This document shows, in pieces, positions 1 through 5,799 of a DNA stretch of 10,258 nucleotides (the first letter of the stretch is position 1; each line of letters opens with the position of its first letter). The notes below the pieces were generated by a model, which was not told the DNA's origin, did not search any database, and saw only the letters and a program-made list of their open reading frames with translations. A program made the position numbers and the translations under genes. The stretch covers positions 1 to 10,258 of the forward strand of contig CABUIX010000068.1 in assembly GCA_902491795.1 (NCBI GenBank), in the 5' to 3' direction. The stretch comes from an uncultured Bacteroidales bacterium. GTDB lineage: Bacteria; Bacteroidota; Bacteroidia; Bacteroidales; UBA932.

Positions 1-39
1 GTTGAGAAGTTGTGTGAAAACGAAAATATGCAGGAACAA

Positions 40-1005
40 TCACCAGCCCTGGGCCGAAAGCGGGTGCTCGAGGCCGTCGGGGGTGACAAGTACGGAACCT
101 GCCTCGGGGAGGGCAAGATGTCCGATGATGTCGAATACCTGGAAATCAGTACGGAACCTTTCGTAGTCCTTGATCGGTATCACGTAGAGAAGCCGGAAGT
201 CGTCGCCGCCGTTCATCGCGGCTGATACGGGGTCAATGTCAAGCTCCTTGCCGAGCGCAAAGCTGTTGCCCTCGAACGGAATTCTGTCGGCATAGACCTT
301 CGCGCCGAGCCCGGTGCTGCGCGACAGCCTCAAAACGGCATCAGAAAGGCCGCGTGAGACGAATGCACCGGCCGCAGGTACAATTCCAAGTTCTTCCAGC
401 TGCGCGAGCGTCACAGGGCTCAATTCGGGCTTGAGGTAGTCGCCTACCATCATCCTGTATTTCTCGAGCTCCCCGCTCCTGTGCTCCAGGACCTGCTGTC
501 CGAAATAGGCCGAGCCAAGGCTGCCGGACACACACAGAAGGTCCTTGCTCTTAGGTACAGGACGTTTTTCCATCGTGGCGGAGAGCCGCAGGCCGCAGGC
601 CGAGAGGCTTATGGCAAGGCCGTTGCGGGAAGGCTCCAGGTCAAGGGAAAGGTGCTTGTAGCCGTGTTCCTTTGCGGCAGTCACCACCCCGCTCCAGAAT
701 TCCTTGATGTGGCCGTAGTCCAGTTTCGAGGAGATTCCGAGCGTTACGCCGAGCACGTCGGGATGGGCAAGTGCCGCGTAGAGTTCACCGGTCACGCTGA
801 CCACGCTCTTGTAGCCGAGGTGCTTCAGGGGGAAATACACGAGGCTGAAGTCCGTGCCTTCGAGCAGCAGACGGGAGGCAACGACGGCGTCGCCGTTCCC
901 CTCGCCCTTCGCGGCGAGGGGCTCTTCGAAGGGAGCGTAGCCGCTTCCTTCGAAGAGTTGCCTCACGGCCTCTACCCTGCCGATTTCCGCAAAAGTCTCA
1001 GCCAT
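40..1005 (-). CDS. ThiL-like protein (AIR synthase/PurM superfamily), active-site motifs degenerate
   Basis: This 321-residue protein aligns along its length with thiamine-monophosphate kinase (ThiL), which phosphorylates thiamine-P to thiamine-PP in the cytoplasm. Fold-level landmarks are clear: LLLEG-F (47-53), PLKHLGYKS (59-67), CVSGSLGSAYFG (158-169), LKPE (191-194), GIVPAAGAFVSRGLSDAV (207-224), NGGDDFRLLYVIP (265-277) and a C-terminal AQGW. The residues expected to bind Mg-ATP are mostly missing. GDDAA has become GNGDA (37-40), TTD has become ASR (43-45), SD before the A-P turn has become GE (73-74), the GGDT region reads LDLEPS (121-126), and DISDGL reads SRGLSDAV. Only the late GGDD is kept. 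Its ATG overlaps the glyQS stop by one base (TAATG), so translation is probably coupled. Family membership is fairly sure, but catalytic activity is doubtful, so I give no symbol. A divergent but active kinase, or a paralogue with another substrate, remains possible. Confidence 0.8.
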   Translation of the reverse strand: MAETFAEIGRVEAVRQLFEGSGYAPFEEPLAAKGEGNGDAVVASRLLLEGTDFSLVYFPLKHLGYKSVVSVTGELYAALAHPDVLGVTLGISSKLDYGHIKEFWSGVVTAAKEHGYKHLSLDLEPSRNGLAISLSACGLRLSATMEKRPVPKSKDLLCVSGSLGSAYFGQQVLEHRSGELEKYRMMVGDYLKPELSPVTLAQLEELGIVPAAGAFVSRGLSDAVLRLSRSTGLGAKVYADRIPFEGNSFALGKELDIDPVSAAMNGGDDFRLLYVIPIKDYERFRTDFQVFDIIGHLALPEAGSVLVTPDGLEHPLSAQGW

Positions 1006-2543
1006 TACAGGTTCCTCAGGAGATTGTTGAGATTGACTTTCTTGTCAAGCATCTGCCTGAGCTCTGCAACAGGCACTCTTACCTGCTCCATCGTGTCGCG
1101 GTCACGGACGGTCACGCAGTTGTCGTTGAGGGTCTCGTGGTCAACAGTGATGCAGAACGGGGTTCCGATCGCATCCTGGCGGCGATAGCGCTTTCCGATG
1201 CTGTCCTTTTCGTCGTACTGGCAGTAGAAGTCGTACTTGAGGTCGTCCATTATCTTCTGGGCATACTCGGGAAGACCGTCCTTCTTGATCAGCGGAAGCA
1301 CGGCGGCCTTGACCGGAGCGAGGGCTGCAGGAAGCTTGAGCACTACCCTGCTGTCGCCGTTCTCGAGCTGCTCCACTGTATATGAGTGGCTCAGCACGGC
1401 AAGGAACATCCTGTCAACTCCGATAGATGTCTCCACGCAGTAAGGCACATAGCTTTCGTTGGTCTCGGGATCGAAGTACTGGAGTTTCTTACCGGAGAGT
1501 TTCTGGTGGTTTCCGAGGTCATAGTCGGTACGGCTGTGGATACCCTCAAGTTCCTTGAATCCGAAGGGGAAATTGAACTCGATGTCGGTCGCCGCATTGG
1601 CATAGTGGGCAAGCTTCTCGTGGTCGTGGAAGCGGTAGTTCTCTGCTCCCATTCCGAGGTTCACATGCCATTTCATGCGGTTTTCCTTCCACTTGCGGAA
1701 CCACTCCATCTCAGTTCCGGGCCTTACGAAGAACTCCATCTCCATCTGCTCGAACTCCCTCATGCGGAAGATGAACTGGCGGGCGACCACCTCATTGCGG
1801 AAAGCCTTTCCTATCTGGGCTATTCCGAAAGGTATCTTCATGCGTCCGGTCTTCTGGACGTTGATGTAGTCGACGAATATTCCCTGGGCGGTCTCCGGAC
1901 GCAGGTAGACCTTGCTGCTGTCGTCGCCGACGGAGCCGAACTGTGTCGAGAACATGAGGTTGAACTGGCGCACGTCGGTCCAGTTCCTGGTGCCGCTGAT
2001 GGGGCAGACGATGCCGCAGTCAAGAATTATCTGTTTGTACTCCGCGAGGTCGTTTGCCTGCTCCGCCGCAACATAGCGGTTGTGCACCTCCTCATAGTGT
2101 GCCTTGTCGCGCAGCACGTTGGGATTGGTCTCGCGGAATTTCTGCTCGTCGAACGAATCGCCGAACTTGCGGCGGCCCTTCTCGACCTCCTTGTTGATCT
2201 TTTCCTCAATCTTCGCGAGGTAGTCCTCTATGAGCACGTCGGCGCGGTATCTTTTCTTGGAGTCCTTGTTGTCAATAAGAGGATCGTTGAATGCTGAAAC
2301 GTGTCCTGAGGCAACCCAGGTCTTGGGCTGCATGAAGATTGCCGCGTCAATTCCGACGATGTTCTCGTTGAGGCGGGTCATCGCGTTCCACCAGTACTGC
2401 TTGATGTTGTTCTTGAGTTCAACTCCCAGCTGGCCGTAGTCGTAAACGGCGGCGAGGCCGTCATAAATCTCACTTGAGGGGAAGATGAAGCCGTATTCCT
2501 TGCAATGTGCAACCAATACTTTGAAGAGTTCGTCCTGAGTCAT
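1005..2543 (-). CDS. glyQS: Glycine--tRNA ligase, alpha2 type
   Basis: This class II aminoacyl-tRNA synthetase charges tRNA-Gly with glycine in the cytoplasm, using ATP. The 512-residue length and single-chain layout fit the eukaryote-like homodimeric type rather than the two-gene alpha2beta2 type of E. coli. Visible motifs are motif 1 around YDYGQLGVELKN (34-45), the glycine-site motif RPETAQG (215-221), motif 2 FRNEVVARQFIFRMREFEQMEMEFF (248-272) and motif 3 ETSIGVDRMFLAVL (371-384). A C-terminal anticodon-binding domain of about 400-505 follows, containing KRYRRQDAIGTPFC. An insertion of about 100-175, rich in charged residues, lies between motifs 1 and 2, as is usual for the family. The gene starts 65 bp after folK, behind its own candidate promoter, and its TAA stop overlaps the ATG of the ThiL-like gene. 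Nothing essential appears to be missing. Confidence 0.97.
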   Translation of the reverse strand: MTQDELFKVLVAHCKEYGFIFPSSEIYDGLAAVYDYGQLGVELKNNIKQYWWNAMTRLNENIVGIDAAIFMQPKTWVASGHVSAFNDPLIDNKDSKKRYRADVLIEDYLAKIEEKINKEVEKGRRKFGDSFDEQKFRETNPNVLRDKAHYEEVHNRYVAAEQANDLAEYKQIILDCGIVCPISGTRNWTDVRQFNLMFSTQFGSVGDDSSKVYLRPETAQGIFVDYINVQKTGRMKIPFGIAQIGKAFRNEVVARQFIFRMREFEQMEMEFFVRPGTEMEWFRKWKENRMKWHVNLGMGAENYRFHDHEKLAHYANAATDIEFNFPFGFKELEGIHSRTDYDLGNHQKLSGKKLQYFDPETNESYVPYCVETSIGVDRMFLAVLSHSYTVEQLENGDSRVVLKLPAALAPVKAAVLPLIKKDGLPEYAQKIMDDLKYDFYCQYDEKDSIGKRYRRQDAIGTPFCITVDHETLNDNCVTVRDRDTMEQVRVPVAELRQMLDKKVNLNNLLRNL

Positions 2544-2583
2544 ATTTTGAATTACTTTTACAATTGTCCTTGTGTGATTTGTG

Positions 2584-2591
2584 CAAAGTTA
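2584..2591 (-). promoter_or_regulatory. Bacteroidota-type promoter -7 element for glyQS
   Basis: Read on the minus strand, this is TAACTTTG, a full match to the TAnnTTTG -7 element of Bacteroidota primary-sigma promoters. It lies 40 bp before the glyQS ATG and just past the folK stop. A TTTG -33 box at the usual 19-21 bp spacing is not present; a TTTT sits closer, inside the end of folK. It would allow glyQS and the ThiL-like gene to be transcribed apart from the suf-folk genes. Confidence 0.5.
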
Positions 2592-2608
2592 AGAATCTGT
2601 TCCGAAAA

Positions 2609-3037
2609 TCAGCCGCCGTGGCGGTATATCTCCATCAGGGGACGCATCACGAATTCCCTTTCGCGCATCAGCGGGTGCGGAATCTTCAGGTCAGGCGTGT
2701 CGACAGTGCGGTCGCCGTACAGGAGGATATCTATGTCTATCACCCGGTCGTGGTATATCCGCTTTCCGTCCGCACCGAATTCTGGCGTCTCGCTGCGTCC
2801 CATCCCCCTCTCTATTTCCTTGCATATTTCCAGCAGACTTTCGGGAGAGATGTCCGTCTCGTAGAGTGCCGCACAGTTGAGGAAATTGCCCCCGCTGAAG
2901 CCCCACGATTCGGTCTCGATGACAGAAGAAAGTGCCGAGTGAGGGCATACCCTGGAATCAAGTTCGGCAATAGCGGCAGCCAAGTTGGCGCGGCGGTCGC
3001 CGAGGTTGGACCCGAGAGAGAGGTACACCTTTTCCAT
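2609..3037 (-). CDS. folK: 2-amino-4-hydroxy-6-hydroxymethyldihydropteridine diphosphokinase (HPPK)
   Basis: HPPK transfers pyrophosphate from ATP to 6-hydroxymethyl-7,8-dihydropterin, the step before dihydropteroate synthase in folate synthesis. The 142 residues contain the N-terminal YLSLGSNLGDR (5-15), the pterin-side segment ESWGFSGGNFLNCA (43-56), EIERGMGR (75-81), the metal-binding DRVIDIDILLYG (97-108) with Asp101 and Asp103 matching the two catalytic aspartates of the E. coli enzyme, and PHPLMREREFVMRPL (120-134). This is a complete short-form, single-domain HPPK, not fused to FolB or FolP. It begins 9 bp after the sufT-like stop and is probably the last gene of the sufS-led unit. There is no obvious functional link to Fe-S assembly, so the grouping may simply be shared transcription. 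Confidence 0.96.
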   Translation of the reverse strand: MEKVYLSLGSNLGDRRANLAAAIAELDSRVCPHSALSSVIETESWGFSGGNFLNCAALYETDISPESLLEICKEIERGMGRSETPEFGADGKRIYHDRVIDIDILLYGDRTVDTPDLKIPHPLMREREFVMRPLMEIYRHGG

Positions 3038-3046
3038 ACTGCCGGA

Positions 3047-3403
3047 CTACATTTCGGGATCCATCCCGAGTGCTATCCTGGCCTCGTCCGAAAGCAGGCT
3101 CTGGTCCCAGACGGGGTCGAAAACGAGTTCAATGTCGCACTTCCCTATTCCTGGAGTGTTCTCGACATTGTGCTTCACGTCCGCCAGGACCTCATCGGCC
3201 ATGGGGCAGTTCGGGGCCGTGAACGTCATCTTTATGTGCACGTCGTGTGCCTTGTCTATGTTAAGTTCATATATTAGCCCAAGGTCATATACATTGACCG
3301 GTATTTCCGGATCATATACCTGCTTTATGGCCCTGACCACGTCTTCGTAGAGCGGCGCCAGCTCCTTCACGTCCTGTGGCGTCAATACTTCTTCCTTACT
3401 CAT
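3047..3403 (-). CDS. SUF-associated Fe-S assembly protein, DUF59/MIP18 family (SufT-like)
   Basis: This small cytoplasmic DUF59 protein belongs to the group that helps mature Fe-S proteins and is often encoded within or beside suf operons. I choose the ATG at 3403, giving 118 residues. It lies one base after the sufE stop (TGAGATG), whereas a TTG 21 bp further upstream would overlap sufE by 20 bp. Key residues in this numbering are the family signature DPEIPVNVYDLGLIYEL (31-47), TFTAPNCPMADEV (60-72) with the conserved Cys66, and the FDPVWDQSLLSDEARIALGM region (95-114). The family is related to PaaD and eukaryotic CIAO2. Its place directly after sufS and sufE supports a role in cluster assembly or handover. 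Its exact biochemistry cannot be read from the sequence. It carries only the DUF59 domain, with no fusion. Confidence 0.9.
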   Translation of the reverse strand: MSKEEVLTPQDVKELAPLYEDVVRAIKQVYDPEIPVNVYDLGLIYELNIDKAHDVHIKMTFTAPNCPMADEVLADVKHNVENTPGIGKCDIELVFDPVWDQSLLSDEARIALGMDPEM

Positions 3404-3404
3404 C

Positions 3405-3821
3405 TCAACAGTTCTTTTGGGCAATTTCCCTTATTGTTTCTATCATGGACACTAGTCCGTTCGCCCTCGTCGGCGAAAGGTTTTCCTTAAGTCCGAGCCT
3501 GTCCACAAAGGAGAAGTCGTCGGAGGCTATCTCCCCTGCAGTGCGTCCGGAATAGACAGAAACCAACATTGATATTATTCCCTTTGTAATTATGGCGTCA
3601 CTGTCGGCCCTGAAGGTTATGACCTTGCCTCCGTCTATTCTCGCATCCAGCCAAACTCTTGACTGACAACCTTTTATGAGTCTGTCATCGGTCTTGAGTT
3701 CCTCGGGGAACGGTTCAAGGTTCTTCCCGAGGTCTATCAGATATTCATATTTGTCGAGCCAGTCGTCGAACATCGAGAACTCCTCGACCACTTCATCCTG
3801 CCTTTCCTTGAGTGTCTTCAT
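3405..3821 (-). CDS. sufE: Cysteine desulfuration protein SufE
   Basis: SufE accepts persulfide sulfur from SufS and carries it to the SufBCD scaffold. The 138-residue protein has the typical size and layout. It starts with an N-terminal helix, followed by YEYLIDLGKNLEPFPEEL (25-42). The active-site loop is LIKGCQSRVWL (48-58), where Cys52 corresponds to the catalytic Cys51 of E. coli SufE. Next come GIISMLVSVYSGRTAGEI and the C-terminal LGLKENLSPTRANGLVSMIETIR signature. Its ATG overlaps the sufS stop in an ATGA, so translation is probably coupled at a fixed ratio to its partner enzyme. The final residue is also a cysteine (138), which is not part of the known mechanism. CsdE is the closest alternative family member, but pairing with sufS favours SufE. 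Confidence 0.96.
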   Translation of the reverse strand: MKTLKERQDEVVEEFSMFDDWLDKYEYLIDLGKNLEPFPEELKTDDRLIKGCQSRVWLDARIDGGKVITFRADSDAIITKGIISMLVSVYSGRTAGEIASDDFSFVDRLGLKENLSPTRANGLVSMIETIREIAQKNC

Positions 3822-5062
3822 CTTTCAAGCATTTTTATTGCCCTGTCCAGCGAGGCCACAAAATATTCGGCTTCCTGCAGGGTATTGTATGGAGCAAAGG
3901 AAGCGCGCAGCATACCCGTCACCCCGAATCTGTCCATCAGCGGTTCGGCACACATCTGGCCGGAGCGCAGTGCTATTCCCATCTTGTCGAGTATCAGAGC
4001 CAGGTCCTCATGGTGACAATGTTCCACGGAGAACGAAAACAGGGGAATCTTGACGAAATTGCTCCCGTCCGTCTCTCCGGGCATCCCGTAGAGATGTATC
4101 CTTTCGTCTGATCCGAGAGTTTCGAGCAGGTAGTCCACTATCGCCTTCTGCTCCGTCCTGACCTCTGCCGACGAATCCATAATCTTCATCATCTCGATTG
4201 CAGGACACAAGGTAGGAGCGCCCGCAAAATTCTGAGTTCCAGCCTCAAACCTTTGAGGCACAGGAGCATACGTGGTTCCGGACCACTTCACGGACTCTAT
4301 CATCTCACCTCCTCCCATATAAGGAGGAAGAGCATCGAGCAGTGCCTTCTTGCCGTAAAGTCCTCCGGTTCCGGGAGCCGCATACATCTTGTGGCCCGAA
4401 AATGCGTAGAAGTCACAGTCTGCCTCCCTGACGTCGAGCGGAGCATGTACCATTCCCTGCGCTCCGTCGACAAGCAGCAGACAGTTGCGGGAATGACATA
4501 TTTCAGCAATTCTGCGTATCGGGTTCACAAGACCAAGCACATTTGAAATCTGGGTGACGCATACAATCCTGGTGCGCCCGGTGATGAGGCCAGGAAGTTC
4601 CGAAATCTTCAGTCTCCCGAAATCATCTACAGGAAGAACCTTGAGCGTCGCGTGCTTCCTTGAGCACATCATCTGCCACGGCACGATGTCGGAATGATGT
4701 TCACTCTCCGAAACTATGATTTCGTCGCCCTCATGCACGAAGGCCTCGCCGAAACTGAACGCAACCATGTTGATTGACGCCGTGGTTCCTGAAGTGAAAA
4801 TTATCTCCTTTTCAGATTCGGCATTTATGTATTCAGCCACCGCCTTGCGCGCCTTCTCGTATTCCTCGGTCGCCTCGGCGGCGACAAAATGGACAGCCCG
4901 GTGTATGTTCGCGCTGCAGTGTTCAGAAAGATCCCGCCACTTGTCTATCACACTGGCCGGACGGAGCGCAGTAGCGGCATTGTCGAGATAGACAAGCTGC
5001 TTGTCTCCGTAGATTTTCAGTGACAACTGGGGAAATTTGCTCCTTATTTCTGTTATATCCAT
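3818..5062 (-). CDS. sufS: Cysteine desulfurase SufS (class II, PLP-dependent)
   Basis: SufS removes sulfur from L-cysteine to give alanine and an enzyme-bound persulfide, which is passed to SufE for Fe-S cluster building. The 414-residue protein shows every expected landmark. His122-His123 lie in SESEHHSDIVPWQ, Asp199 and Gln202 in LLLVDGAQG, the PLP Schiff-base Lys225 in FSGHKMYAAPGTGGLYG, the GTQNFAG segment is at 275-281, and the sulfur-carrying Cys371 is in RSGQMCAEPLMDRFG, inside the short loop typical of class II (SufS/CsdA) enzymes. It begins the minus-strand unit, behind a Bacteroidota-type promoter that overlaps an inverted repeat. The scaffold genes sufB, sufC and sufD are not upstream, since ruvA is divergent there. 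They must be elsewhere if the pathway is complete. Confidence 0.97.
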   Translation of the reverse strand: MDITEIRSKFPQLSLKIYGDKQLVYLDNAATALRPASVIDKWRDLSEHCSANIHRAVHFVAAEATEEYEKARKAVAEYINAESEKEIIFTSGTTASINMVAFSFGEAFVHEGDEIIVSESEHHSDIVPWQMMCSRKHATLKVLPVDDFGRLKISELPGLITGRTRIVCVTQISNVLGLVNPIRRIAEICHSRNCLLLVDGAQGMVHAPLDVREADCDFYAFSGHKMYAAPGTGGLYGKKALLDALPPYMGGGEMIESVKWSGTTYAPVPQRFEAGTQNFAGAPTLCPAIEMMKIMDSSAEVRTEQKAIVDYLLETLGSDERIHLYGMPGETDGSNFVKIPLFSFSVEHCHHEDLALILDKMGIALRSGQMCAEPLMDRFGVTGMLRASFAPYNTLQEAEYFVASLDRAIKMLER

Positions 5063-5083
5063 AAAATCAATTTAGCCAAACTG

Positions 5084-5091
5084 CAAAATTA
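5084..5091 (-). promoter_or_regulatory. Bacteroidota-type promoter -7 element for sufS
   Basis: On the minus strand this reads TAATTTTG, a full TAnnTTTG match, 21 bp before the sufS ATG. That would give a leader of roughly 15 bases. No good TTTG -33 box is visible at 19-21 bp spacing. The element overlaps the left arm of an inverted repeat (5090-5106), which suggests that a regulator may act here. Confidence 0.5.
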
Positions 5092-5106
5092 ACATTTTTG
5101 ATGTTA
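5090..5106. promoter_or_regulatory. Inverted repeat TAACAT-N5-ATGTTA, possible operator for sufS
   Basis: Two perfect 6-bp arms (5090-5095 and 5101-5106) are separated by TTTTG. The dyad overlaps the first bases of the sufS -7 element and covers the spacer region, where a repressor would block polymerase. The symmetry is seen directly; the operator role is inferred, and the binding protein is unknown. Confidence 0.35.
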
Positions 5107-5133
5107 GACAGAAGCGAAAAACTGCAATATCAG

Positions 5134-5163
5134 CATGAAGGGCAATGATTATTGCTCTTCATG
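5134..5163. repeat. 13-bp inverted repeat between the sufS and ruvA promoters
   Basis: Arms 5134-5146 and 5151-5163 pair at 12 of 13 positions, plus one G-T pair, around the 4-base loop GATT (CATGAAG...CTTCATG outer ends). No T-run follows on either strand. It lies upstream of both predicted transcription starts, so it is not an obvious terminator. It covers the likely -33 position of the ruvA promoter (TTG at 5152-5154), so an operator or other DNA-binding site is the simplest reading. Confidence 0.5.
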
Positions 5164-5180
5164 AATAATTTCTAACTTTA
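5151..5180 (+). promoter_or_regulatory. Probable ruvA promoter (Bacteroidota type)
   Basis: TAACTTTA (5173-5180) matches TAnnTTTG at all but the last base, and ATTG (5151-5154) sits 18 bp upstream, close to the TTTG -33 box of the phylum. Transcription would start about 15-18 bases before the ruvA ATG. The -33 part lies inside the 13-bp inverted repeat. Confidence 0.45.
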
Positions 5181-5202
5181 CGCAAGAATAAAAACGATCA
5201 AG

Positions 5203-5796
5203 ATGATAGACTACATTTCAGGAAAACTGGTTGAACTCTCCCCCACCAATGCCGTGATCGAAAACGGCGGCATAGGATACATCATGGAGATATCCCTGCA
5301 GACTTACGAAGAACTCAACGGAAAGACGGAAGCGACAATCTACATTCAGAGACAGGTCAACACCAGGGACGGAGCCGAAGTCGACTACGGTTTCGCATCA
5401 AAGGAGGAAAGAAATCTTTTCCGCTCCATAACCAGCGTTTCCGGCATTGGAGCGTCATCAGCAAGAATGATCCTGTCGTCTCTGACACCAGAAGAACTCC
5501 GCAATACCATTCTTTCGGAAAACGTGGCACGACTCAAGTCCGTGAAAGGGATAGGTCTCAAAAGCGCACAAAGGCTGATTCTTGAACTGAAGGACAAAAT
5601 TGTCAAGGGAGAAGGCAGCAGTTTCGAGGCACTTCTTCATTCACAGCCAAACGCCGATGCAGAAGAAGCCGCAATCGCCTTGCAGAATCTCGGATTTGCG
5701 AAGCCCAACATCTCAAAGGCAATTCAGTCGATACTCAAGAAAAACCCCGACGCGAAGGTCGAGGACATCATAAAGGAAGCGCTGAAAATGCTGTAG
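5203..5796 (+). CDS. ruvA: Holliday junction branch migration protein RuvA
   Basis: RuvA binds four-way DNA junctions as a tetramer and loads the RuvB helicase for branch migration in recombination repair. The 197 residues fit the usual size. Domain I is an N-terminal OB fold (MIDYISGKLVE, then NGGIGYIMEIS, to about 65), with the acidic pin around TRDGAEVDYGF (54-64). Domain II carries two helix-hairpin-helix motifs, SVSGIGASSARMIL (78-91) and SVKGIGLKSAQRLILELKDK (113-132). After a linker, domain III (about 150-197), which contacts RuvB, contains EEAAIALQNLGF. The ATG is the only reasonable start and has no clear Shine-Dalgarno sequence. No ruvB or ruvC lies beside it. The stop is 3 bp from the convergent mnmG stop. 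Confidence 0.97.
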   Translation: MIDYISGKLVELSPTNAVIENGGIGYIMEISLQTYEELNGKTEATIYIQRQVNTRDGAEVDYGFASKEERNLFRSITSVSGIGASSARMILSSLTPEELRNTILSENVARLKSVKGIGLKSAQRLILELKDKIVKGEGSSFEALLHSQPNADAEEAAIALQNLGFAKPNISKAIQSILKKNPDAKVEDIIKEALKML

Positions 5797-5799
5797 AAA

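Noticed and set aside
1..39. Frame on the minus strand right after the ThiL-like stop (TTG at 39-37, Phe/Leu-rich) running off the left edge
   Set aside because: Only 13 codons, no ATG and no recognisable start context; it cannot be told from chance.
481..1188. 235-residue plus-strand frame opposite the ThiL-like gene
   Set aside because: Shadow of the minus-strand gene; it crosses into glyQS antisense and has no recognisable domain.
1534..1542. TGTGGATAC as a DnaA box
   Set aside because: Single near-match inside glyQS with no cluster, AT-rich stretch or neighbouring dnaA; not evidence for an origin.
1386..2297. 303-residue open frame on the plus strand opposite glyQS
   Set aside because: It is antisense to a fully recognised glycyl-tRNA synthetase; long antisense frames are common in moderately GC-rich coding DNA, and its protein matches nothing I know.
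2613..2624. CCGCC-GT-GGCGG inverted repeat at the folK 3' end as a terminator
   Set aside because: Arms are 5 bp with only 2 bases between them, and the minus-strand tail is CTGATTTTC with no real T-run.
2564..3277. 237-residue plus-strand frame opposite folK and the sufT-like gene
   Set aside because: It spans two well-identified minus-strand genes and has no family features of its own.
3404..3424. TTG start for the sufT-like gene at 3424
   Set aside because: It would add seven residues and overlap sufE by 20 bp; the ATG at 3403, one base after the sufE stop, fits the tight spacing of this operon better.
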